This document shows, piece after piece, positions 54,318-64,000 of a DNA stretch of 64,000 nt (positions within the stretch are counted from its first letter, which is position 1; the number at the start of each line of letters is the position of its first letter). Origin of the DNA: Rhizobium rosettiformans. Its GTDB lineage: Bacteria; Pseudomonadota; Alphaproteobacteria; Rhizobiales; Rhizobiaceae. The position numbers and the translations under genes are program-made. The DNA lies in assembly GCF_016806065.1 (NCBI RefSeq), contig NZ_CP032405.1, forward strand, positions 2,198,001 through 2,262,000, written 5' to 3'. The notes beneath the pieces were generated by a model. It did not search any database. It worked only from the letters and a program-made list of their open reading frames with translations, and was not told the DNA's origin.

Positions 54318-55625
54318 TCAGTTGCTGGAGACGGAAGCGATGGCGGCGTTGCCACGATCGACGATCTTGTCGAGCGTCGTCTTGGCATCCTGCGAGCCGG
54401 CCAGCATGGCTTCAAACTCTTCGTTCATGATGTCGCGAACCTGCGGTAGGTTCGGCAGGCGCACGCCCTTGGAGTTTTCGGTCGGTGCCTTGCCGGTCAT
54501 CTGCAGGATCGGCGTCTCGCGGGCCGGGTTCTTCTCGTAGAAGCCCGAGGCCTTGGTCGCCTCGTAGGCTGCATTGGTGACGGGCAGGTAGCCGGAAACC
54601 TGGTGCAGGCGTGCCTGGATTTCCGTCTGCGACAGGAAGTTGAAGAACTGGGCGATGCCCTTGTATTCTTCGTCGCTCTTGCCACCGAAGACCCAGAGGC
54701 TGGCGCCGCCCGGAATGGTGTTCTGCGGGCCATTGCCTTCGTAGTAGGGAAGCTGGCCGATACCGTAGTTCATGCCCGACTTGACGATGTCGCCGAGGCC
54801 ACCGGAGGACTCGGTCATGATGGCGCATTCGCCCGAGAGGAACAGCTGCTTGGCTTCCGAAGTGCGGCCGCCGTAGCGGAACGCGCCGTCCTTGGCCAGA
54901 TCGGCGATCGACTGGAAGTGCTGGACGTAGAGATCAGAATTGACGTTCAGCTCGACGGTGCCGCCGGCAAGGCCGTTTTCATTCGTGCCGTAGGAGACGT
55001 TGTTCCAGGCGGCGAAGTTCTCGGTCTGGATCCAGGTCAGCCAGGTCGACGTCATGCCGCAGGGAGCAGCGCCGCTGTCCTTGATCTTGCGTGCGGCTTC
55101 GAAGACTTCCGGCCAGGTCTTCGGCGGGTTTTCGGCGTCAAGGCCGGCCTTCGTGAAGGCGTCCTTGTTGTAGTAGAGGATCGGCGAGGACGAGTTGTAG
55201 GGGAAGGACAGCATGGTGCCGTCAGGCTTCGAATAATAGGCAACGATGCCGGCCAGATAGTCGGACTTGTTGAACTCGAAGCCACCCTTCTGCAGCACCT
55301 CGGCGACAGGAAGGACAGCGCCTTCAGCGCCCATCATCACGCCCGAGCCAGCGTCGAAGACCTGAATGATCGCCGGCGGCTGCTTGGAGCGGAATGCGGC
55401 GATGCCGGCATTCAGCGTTTCCGGATAGGTGCCCTTGAAGACGGGCGTTATCTTGTACTCGCTCTGGCTTTCGTTGAACTCCTTGGCCAGCTGGTCGACC
55501 ACTTCGTTGTTTGCGCCGGTCATGGCATGCCACCACTGCAGTTCCGTGGCAGCAAAGGCAGAAGAGCCGAAAGAAAGCGAAAGCGCGAGGGTCGCCGCGG
55601 ATGCAGCGAAACGTTTCGTGGACAT
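54318..55625 (-). CDS. ugpB: Glycerol-3-phosphate periplasmic binding protein
   Basis: A 435-residue UgpB-type binding protein. Signal peptide ATLALSLSFGSSAFA, mature start TELQWWHAMTGANNEVVDQLAKEFN, YNSSSPILYYNKDAFTKAGL and ASLWVFGGKSDEEYKGIAQFFNFLS. The WWHAM and SSGGLGDIVKSG segments are typical of G3P/GPC binders. GGGAGG lies before the ATG. First gene of ugpBAEC; a weak Pho-box-like sequence lies about 135-150 nt upstream. It is convergent with the GDPD-IMPase operon. Confidence 0.93.
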   Translation of the reverse strand: MSTKRFAASAATLALSLSFGSSAFAATELQWWHAMTGANNEVVDQLAKEFNESQSEYKITPVFKGTYPETLNAGIAAFRSKQPPAIIQVFDAGSGVMMGAEGAVLPVAEVLQKGGFEFNKSDYLAGIVAYYSKPDGTMLSFPYNSSSPILYYNKDAFTKAGLDAENPPKTWPEVFEAARKIKDSGAAPCGMTSTWLTWIQTENFAAWNNVSYGTNENGLAGGTVELNVNSDLYVQHFQSIADLAKDGAFRYGGRTSEAKQLFLSGECAIMTESSGGLGDIVKSGMNYGIGQLPYYEGNGPQNTIPGGASLWVFGGKSDEEYKGIAQFFNFLSQTEIQARLHQVSGYLPVTNAAYEATKASGFYEKNPARETPILQMTGKAPTENSKGVRLPNLPQVRDIMNEEFEAMLAGSQDAKTTLDKIVDRGNAAIASVSSN

Positions 55626-56056
55626 GGTGCCTCCCTGATGTTCCACCTGGCCCAGCGACAGGCTGGCCAAGACTTGCCCTACGTCAGATCCTCCCAGATC
55701 TGCGTGAGCGCGCTTCGTTTGAAGCGTCCTGCATTCAAAACGAAAACATATGAACCTGCAACGAAATTGTGACAGTCGGTTGTCCGGGGCTGTGTACAAT
55801 CAAAGATCGCGATCTGATGCTATTGAAAACGTGGGCGGAGAGCGGATCTGCACGGCACAAGGCTGGCCTTCTCGATCGCTCGCGGCCGCTTTCGCAAAGG
55901 CCAGATGACCTGCATCTCGATCACATACACGTGAAAGCGCGACCCATCGAACCGACAGCCGTCCTAAGACGAGCAGTCCGACAATAGAGGAGGCTCGAGC
56001 TTGCCGGCTGGAAATGTGCTTTCGAATGTGTCACATCCATCCCCGGAAGGATGGTC
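55626..56056. other. Intergenic region upstream of ugpB with a partial Pho-box
   Basis: 431 bp with no credible gene. On the ugpB strand, CTGTCAC-AATT-TCGTTGC (55758-55775) matches the first half of a Pho box (CTGTCAT-type) well and the second half poorly. Rhizobial ugp genes are known PhoB targets. Nothing else recognised. Confidence 0.4.
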
Positions 56057-56464
56057 ATGGACGATCAAGACTTGAGGCATCATGCGCCGCTTCGGCACCG
56101 CGCTCACCTCAAAGCCGTCATTGCAAGTCTGTTTGCCTCGCTGCTCCTGGTGTTCGGCGGCGATGCTTTCGGTCGTCTTCAGCACGGATCCTCCAACGCA
56201 AGGGTTCTGACCCTCTCGGATGCCGGACAGCTCGTCGCCGGCGCCACAAGTGACACCCGCTATCTCAGCGCATCCGAACGGTCCTCGCGACCGAAGCTGA
56301 GGCCGGGCGACGCGGGTGATGGCTTTGTTGTCCCCGAGATCCACGCTTTCCAGACGAGCCGACACAGCGATCTCGTTCAACGGATCCTTTCCGACCGCGC
56401 CGTCATTCGCCCGCCGCTGGCCTATCGCTCGCGTGCACCTCCAACGATCCAGCCCCTCGCCTGA
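56057..56464 (+). CDS. Hypothetical protein with N-terminal membrane anchor
   Basis: A 135-residue protein of unknown function. One hydrophobic stretch (about 20-38, AVIASLFASLLLVFGGDAFG) after a His-rich basic start suggests a signal anchor or signal peptide, followed by a soluble, disordered-looking Arg/Ser/Pro-rich region. The ATG at 56057 has GGAAGGA at a good spacing; 56051 is an alternative. 84 bp before secDF. Coding status is plausible but not secure. Confidence 0.5.
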   Translation: MDDQDLRHHAPLRHRAHLKAVIASLFASLLLVFGGDAFGRLQHGSSNARVLTLSDAGQLVAGATSDTRYLSASERSSRPKLRPGDAGDGFVVPEIHAFQTSRHSDLVQRILSDRAVIRPPLAYRSRAPPTIQPLA

Positions 56465-56548
56465 CCGTTTTGCCGCCATCTCCGTGATGGCTCGAACCGC
56501 TTGCGCCACTGCTCGTCAAGCAGCGGCCGCATAATGCTGGATTGTCCA

Positions 56549-59062
56549 ATGAAGAACTCTATCGCCAAGGTGATGGGCTATATGCTCGTCATCGTGCTCG
56601 GTCTGCTCGTCGCTCTGCCAAACGTGCTCTCCGACGCAACCCTGTCCCGCTTTCCTTCCTTCCTGCCCCATCAGCGCGTCTCTCTCGGCCTCGATCTGCG
56701 CGGCGGATCCCATCTCGTTCTGGAGGTGGATCGTCCTGCCATGGTCGACGAATGGCTTCAGAGCCTGACCCAGGAGGCGCGTACCACCCTGCTCGAAGCC
56801 CGCATTCAGACGCGCAGCATCCGCCGCGACGGGGACGCCCTTGCTGTCACGCTGGCCGACCCCGCCCAGCTTGCTGCGGCAAGACAGGCGCTTTCGGTGC
56901 TCAATAATCCTGCCATCACAGTGACCGGGACCGGCCTGCCGGAGCTCGACGTCTCCACAAGCGGCGGCGACACGGTCCGCATGGCGCCGACCGAACAGGG
57001 TATCACGGCGCGCCTCGGCCATGCCGTCGACCAGAGCCTCGAAGTCATCCGCCAGCGTGTCGACCAGGTCGGTGTGGCCGAACCCACCATCCAGCGTGTC
57101 GGCGGCGATCGTGTTCTCGTCCAGCTTCCGGGAGAGCAGGATCCGTCACGGCTTCGGGCGCTTCTCGGCACGACCGCGAAAATGAGCTTTCATCTGCTCG
57201 GCGAACCGGGTGCTGCAGGCGTCAAGACGCTTAGGGATGACGAAGGTCGCAGCTATCCGGTGCAGGCAACGGTCCTGCTGGCCGGTGACAGGCTCACCGA
57301 TGCGCGCGTCCAGTTCGACCAGCAGGGCAGCCAGCCCGTCGTCTCTTTCCGCTTCGACGGCGTTGGCGCGGAGCGCTTTGCCCGCATCACGAGCGACAGT
57401 GTCGGCCGCCCCTTCGCCATCGTCCTCGATGATAAGGTGTTGAGCGCACCGGTCATCCGCGAACCTATCACAGGCGGCGCCGGGCAAATCTCCGGCGACT
57501 TCTCGGTCGATGAGGCCAATACGCTTGCGGCACTCTTGCGCGCCGGTGCTTTGCCGGCCAAGCTCACCGTCATCGAGGAGCGCACCGTCGGCGCCGACCT
57601 CGGTGGCGATGCGATCGAGATGGGTATCGTCTCGGGTCTTGCCGGCTTCGGCCTCGTCGTTGCCTTCATCGTCGCGCTCTACGGTGCCTGGGGCCTGCTC
57701 GCCGTGCTCGCTCTGACGCTGAACGTCATCCTCACCTTTGCAGGGCTGACCATTGTGGGTGCGACGCTGACCTTGCCAGGGATCGCCGGGATCGTGCTTG
57801 GCATCGGTCTTGCGGTCGATGCGAACGTCTTGATCAACGAACGTATCCGCGAGGAGGCCGCCAAGGGGCGAGGGGCTTTCGCGGCCATCGACCACGGCTT
57901 TGCCAAGGCCTATTCGACGATCATCGACAGCAATGTCACGGCGCTGATCGCAACCGTGCTCCTGTTCTGGTTCGGCTCGGGCCCGGTCCGGGGCTTTGCC
58001 GTCACCATGGGCCTCGGCATCGCAATCTCGATGTTCACCGCTGTCTCGGTCGTCCGCGTCGCCATGGTCGCCATCGCCCGCCGCTGGAAGCTGAAGACAA
58101 TCGCCATCAAGCCTCTGTTGCCGTTCAAGCTGATCAAGGACGGCACCAGGATCGACTTCATGAAGGCGCGCCTGTTCGGCATTGGCGTTTCGGCCTTCCT
58201 GTCGATCTCGTCGATCATCCTGTTCATCACGCCCGGCCTCAACTACGGCGTCGATTTCAAGGGCGGCATCCAGCTCGAACTCTCGACAATCGGGCCGGCC
58301 GACCTTGGCCGTCTGCGCTCCGGCATCGAAGGGCTGAACCTCGGCGAAGTCGCCTTGCAGGAATTCGGCGACAGCAACCACGTCATGCTGCGCCTCGAGC
58401 GGCAGCCGGGGGGAGAACAGGCCCAGACGGACGCGGTCACCAAGGTCCGCCAGACGATCCAGACGATCGACGCCTCGGCCAGGATCGAGCGGACCGAGGT
58501 GGTCGGCCCCAAGGTCAGCGGCGAACTGGCAATGGCGGGACTGACCTCCGTCATTCTCGCTTCGCTGGCGATGCTCGTCTACATCTGGGTGCGCTTCGAC
58601 TGGCCGTTTGCCGTCGGTGCGATCGCGACCCTGATCCTCGATGTCACGAAGACGATCGGCTTCTTTGCGCTGACAGGGCTCGACTTCAACCTGACGGCGA
58701 TCGCGGCACTGCTGACGCTGGTCGGCTACTCCGTCAACGACAAGGTGGTGGTCTATGACCGAATGCGCGAGAACATGCGCCTCTACAAGGCAATGCCGTT
58801 CCGGGACCTGATCAATCTCTCGATCAACGAGACGCTGGCCCGAAGCCTCTACACGTCTGCGACGGCCTTCCTCGCCATGCTGCCCATGGCGATCTGGGGT
58901 GGTAGTGCGGTCGAGAGCTTTGCGGTGCCAATGGTCTTCGGCATCTTCATCGCGGCGTCGTCTTCGGTCTTCATTGCCGCGCCGATCCTGTTGTTCCTCG
59001 GAGACTGGCGGAGCCGCAGACAGATCCGCAATCAGGAGGCTCTGCAGGTAGAGCCTGTGTGA
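56549..59062 (+). CDS. secDF: SecD-SecF fusion protein (protein export membrane protein)
   Basis: An 837-residue fusion of SecD and SecF, the RND-type pair that uses proton motive force to complete Sec-dependent export. The SecD half (1-520) has the VSLGLDLRGGSHLVLEVD motif, periplasmic P1 domain and helix-4 motif PGIAGIVLGIGLAVDANVLINERIREE with the proton-path Asp. The SecF half (about 560-837) has NYGVDFKGGIQLELS and LLTLVGYSVNDKVVVYDRMREN. The ATG at 56549 is used (GGA nearby); an upstream ATG at 56534 is possible. Rhizobia often carry fused secDF in addition to separate copies. Confidence 0.93.
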   Translation: MKNSIAKVMGYMLVIVLGLLVALPNVLSDATLSRFPSFLPHQRVSLGLDLRGGSHLVLEVDRPAMVDEWLQSLTQEARTTLLEARIQTRSIRRDGDALAVTLADPAQLAAARQALSVLNNPAITVTGTGLPELDVSTSGGDTVRMAPTEQGITARLGHAVDQSLEVIRQRVDQVGVAEPTIQRVGGDRVLVQLPGEQDPSRLRALLGTTAKMSFHLLGEPGAAGVKTLRDDEGRSYPVQATVLLAGDRLTDARVQFDQQGSQPVVSFRFDGVGAERFARITSDSVGRPFAIVLDDKVLSAPVIREPITGGAGQISGDFSVDEANTLAALLRAGALPAKLTVIEERTVGADLGGDAIEMGIVSGLAGFGLVVAFIVALYGAWGLLAVLALTLNVILTFAGLTIVGATLTLPGIAGIVLGIGLAVDANVLINERIREEAAKGRGAFAAIDHGFAKAYSTIIDSNVTALIATVLLFWFGSGPVRGFAVTMGLGIAISMFTAVSVVRVAMVAIARRWKLKTIAIKPLLPFKLIKDGTRIDFMKARLFGIGVSAFLSISSIILFITPGLNYGVDFKGGIQLELSTIGPADLGRLRSGIEGLNLGEVALQEFGDSNHVMLRLERQPGGEQAQTDAVTKVRQTIQTIDASARIERTEVVGPKVSGELAMAGLTSVILASLAMLVYIWVRFDWPFAVGAIATLILDVTKTIGFFALTGLDFNLTAIAALLTLVGYSVNDKVVVYDRMRENMRLYKAMPFRDLINLSINETLARSLYTSATAFLAMLPMAIWGGSAVESFAVPMVFGIFIAASSSVFIAAPILLFLGDWRSRRQIRNQEALQVEPV

Positions 59063-59069
59063 TCAATGC

Positions 59070-59101
59070 ACGAGGCGGGCTGGTTTTATAGCTCGCCTCG
59101 T
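59070..59101. terminator. Hairpin between convergent secDF and XRE genes
   Basis: ACGAGGCG (59070-59077) pairs with CGCCTCGT (59094-59101) across a 16-nt loop holding TTTT. It fills the 39-bp gap between both stop codons. Confidence 0.45.
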
Positions 59102-59368
59102 CTAGGCTTCAGGCTGAGAAGAGCAGAAGATGCCGGGAGAACCATTCTCGCTGGTGAAGCGGAGGCCTGCCTTCTCGAAGGCCAGTTTCAGCTGCGCCTC
59201 GGTCGATCGGTGCACGCCATGGCGCTGGCCTTCATAGTCACGGATGGTGCTACGGGAGACAAGCGACTGCAGCGCCAGCTCCTCTTGCGTCCAGCCCAGG
59301 TAACCACGGGCCGCACGACAGAGGGCAGGCGAAAAAACAATGTGGTGAGCGGATTGAACCATCGTCAT
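59102..59368 (-). CDS. Small XRE-type helix-turn-helix protein
   Basis: An 88-residue protein with one XRE HTH (ALCRAARGYLGWTQEELALQSLVSRSTIRDYEG, about 15-50) followed by the segment AFEKAGLRFTSENG, the same plan as the small XRE protein at 29763-30095. Divergent from the antiporter operon at 59407, so it may regulate it; no proof. Two in-frame starts (residues 1 and 3). Confidence 0.72.
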   Translation of the reverse strand: MTMVQSAHHIVFSPALCRAARGYLGWTQEELALQSLVSRSTIRDYEGQRHGVHRSTEAQLKLAFEKAGLRFTSENGSPGIFCSSQPEA

Positions 59369-59406
59369 AACTGACCATATAAGCGGATATTGACCATTTA
59401 GGGTGA

Positions 59407-62396
<2,990 letters not shown>

Positions 62397-62397
<1 letters not shown>

Positions 62398-62729
62398 TGG
62401 AAATCATCCTGTCGCTCGCCATCGGACTGATGACCACCTGTGGCGTCTGGCTCATCCTGCGTCCGCGCACCTATCAGGTGATCATCGGATTGTCGCTCCT
62501 GTCCTACGCAGTGAACCTCTTCATGTTCGGCGTCGGTGGGGTAAAGAGCAACATGCCGCCGATCCTCGAGGATGGCGTCGTGTCGACGACGCTGAGCGAT
62601 CCCGTGCCCCAGGCCCTGGTGCTGACCGCCATCGTCATCGGCTTTGCCACCACGGCTCTTTTCCTCGTCGTGCTGCTCGCCGCCCGTGGACTGACCGGCA
62701 ATGATCATGTCGACGGGAGGAACGAATAG
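62397..62729 (+). CDS. phaC: Monovalent cation/proton antiporter subunit C
   Basis: A 110-residue three-helix subunit of the MnhC/MrpC type (NuoK-like). TYQVIIGLSLLSYAVNLFMFGVGG and DPVPQALVLTAIVIGFATTALFLVVLL are typical. AGGGGGAG lies upstream, and the ATG overlaps the previous TGA by one base. Here phaC denotes the antiporter gene, not PHB synthase. Confidence 0.93.
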
Positions 62730-62731
62730 CT

Positions 62732-64000
62732 GTGATCGACTGGAGCCACCACCTCATCGTCACGCCGATCCTCTTGCCGATGATGACGGCAGCGATCCTG
62801 CTGTTCATCGACGAACGCAACAGGACGACCAAGGCGCTGGTCAGCCTGACGGCGACGGTTCTCCTGCTCGCGAATGCGCTCGTTCTCTTCCTGATCGAGA
62901 GCGGACCGAACAGTTTCGACAATGTCTATCTGCTCGGCAACTGGGCCGCCCCCTTCGGCGTCGTGCTCGTCATCGACGGGCTTTCGGCGATGATGCTGTT
63001 GCTGACCGCGGTCCTCGCCATCGCGGCCTTGGTCTTCTCAATGGCCAAGTGGCATGCCGTCGGAGCCCATTTCCACACCCTGTTCCAGCTCTTGCTGGTC
63101 GGCGTCAACGGCGCGCTGCTGACCGGCGACCTGTTCAATCTCTTCGTCTTCTTCGAAGTCATGCTGGCAGCCTCTTATGGATTGCTGCTGCACGGCACGG
63201 GCACGCTGCGCGTCAAGTCCGGGCTCCACTACATCGCCGTCAATCTGGTCGCTGCCCTCTTCTTCCTGATCGGGGTCAGCCTCGTCTACGGAACCGCCGG
63301 CACGCTGAACATGGCCGACCTTGCCCTGCGCATGCCGGAAATGGAGCCGGACCGCCTGATCCTGATGGAAGCTGGCGCTGCGGTGCTGGGCGTCGCCTTC
63401 CTGATCAAAGTCGGCATGTGGCCACTCTGCTTCTGGCTGCCGACCGCCTACAGTGCTGCTTCCGCCCCGGTGGCGGGCATGTTCGCAATCCTCAGCAAGG
63501 TCGGCATCTATGTCATCCTGCGCCTGACCATGCTTCTCTTCGGTGATGGTCCCTCGGCCGGTTTCGGGGCGGAGGTCCTGCTGCTCGGCGGCATGGCGAC
63601 GCTCGTCTTCGGAACCATCGGCGTGCTTGCATCCCAGGCCCTGGGGCGTCTCGCCGCCTATTCGGTCCTCGTCTCGTCGGGCACGCTCTTGATGGTGCTC
63701 GGCATCAATGACGGCGTCGTCTCCTCCGGCGCCCTGCTTTATCTCGTCAGTTCCACCCTGACGATCAGCGCCTTCTTCATGCTGATCGAACTGGTGGAGC
63801 GCGGACAGGATGCCGGCGCCAACGTCCTGGCGGTGACGATGGAGGCTTATGGTGACGGCGAGGAGGCCGATATCGAGGATGGCGAGGGCACGACCATGCC
63901 CGGGACCATGGCGATCCTCGGGATCTGCTTTGCCGCCTGCGGCATTCTGCTTGCCGGCCTGCCGCCGCTTTCGGGTTTCATCGCCAAGTTCGCCATGCTG
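62732..64000 (+). CDS. phaD: Monovalent cation/proton antiporter subunit D, C-terminus cut by window edge
   Basis: The first 423 residues of an MnhD/MrpD-type (ND2/ND4-like) subunit. GTG start at 62732 with GGGAGG upstream, 2 bp after the phaC stop. Motifs are LLTGDLFNLFVFFEVMLAASYGLLL, the ion-path lysine in LGVAFLIKVGMWPLCFWLPTAYSAASAPVAGMFAILSKVGIYVILR, and the terminal LAGLPPLSGFIAKF. A short acidic insert (YGDGEEADIEDGEG) after residue 370 is unusual. Runs off the right edge. Confidence 0.92.
   Translation, partial: MIDWSHHLIVTPILLPMMTAAILLFIDERNRTTKALVSLTATVLLLANALVLFLIESGPNSFDNVYLLGNWAAPFGVVLVIDGLSAMMLLLTAVLAIAALVFSMAKWHAVGAHFHTLFQLLLVGVNGALLTGDLFNLFVFFEVMLAASYGLLLHGTGTLRVKSGLHYIAVNLVAALFFLIGVSLVYGTAGTLNMADLALRMPEMEPDRLILMEAGAAVLGVAFLIKVGMWPLCFWLPTAYSAASAPVAGMFAILSKVGIYVILRLTMLLFGDGPSAGFGAEVLLLGGMATLVFGTIGVLASQALGRLAAYSVLVSSGTLLMVLGINDGVVSSGALLYLVSSTLTISAFFMLIELVERGQDAGANVLAVTMEAYGDGEEADIEDGEGTTMPGTMAILGICFAACGILLAGLPPLSGFIAKFAML

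Noticed and set aside
55758-55775. Full Pho box before ugpB
   Set aside because: Only the first half matches CTGTCAT well; recorded as a partial site.
55769-55987. Small plus-strand frame of about 70 codons upstream of ugpB
   Set aside because: No ribosome site, no hydrophobic or domain pattern; probably non-coding promoter region.

Overview
The window looks like chromosomal DNA of a Rhizobiaceae-type alphaproteobacterium (Rhizobium, Agrobacterium, Ensifer or a close relative). The evidence is a RirA iron regulator, a PdhS/DivJ-type kinase with the DivK-partner signature, a PHB phasin with TGC-N3-GCA operators, a tRNA-His with A73 and no encoded G-1, a fused PhaAB-type antiporter subunit, high GC content and dense 4-bp gene overlaps. 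No phage, transposon, insertion sequence or CRISPR array was seen. Two genes are cut by the window edges: an iron-type ABC permease at the left and phaD/mrpD at the right.

Layout. 1-9 kb: partial permease, LysE exporter, a giant multi-PAS kinase carrying a Glu-Thr repeat, phasin, tRNA-His, PilZ protein, IlvE and HupE. 9-16 kb: LysR, an Rrf2 regulator divergent from a thioredoxin-reductase-like flavoprotein, MmsA, a GFA protein, and a DUF898/M48 protease pair. 16-20 kb: fbpA divergent from rirA, then a GMC oxidoreductase and gluconokinase. 20-25 kb: a putrescine operon (puuA, puuB, aguB) behind a dadA-like gene. 25-30.7 kb: DUF454, a CHASE2 protein with a degenerate GGDEF and an intact EAL domain, its FecR partner with a Gly/Asn tail and an RBS hairpin, a small XRE protein, and pseudoazurin behind an FNR-type box. 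31-39 kb: a siderophore-uptake locus (SIP reductase, FecE/D/C-type ABC, binding protein, TonB receptor, AraC regulator). 39-44 kb: a photolyase-like protein with apparently inverted domains, an AarF/UbiB kinase, and a ClpP-like protease with a coiled-coil membrane partner. 44-56 kb: a LacI-controlled ABC importer with GDPD and IMPase genes, convergent with a ugpBAEC operon. 56-64 kb: SecDF fusion, a small XRE protein and the pha/mrp antiporter.

Three themes connect the genes. Iron: rirA lies next to fbpA, and exact TGA-N9-TCA boxes precede fbpA, the siderophore ABC operon and the AraC gene. Second messenger and cell cycle: PdhS-type kinase, PilZ and an EAL phosphodiesterase. Phosphodiester scavenging: the LacI-ABC-GDPD-IMPase operon has the logic of the agrocinopine acc operon (import, phosphodiesterase, phosphatase) with a different transporter class, and it abuts ugp. 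I rate this operon, with its two matching LacI-type palindromes, as the best candidate for an undescribed system in the window.
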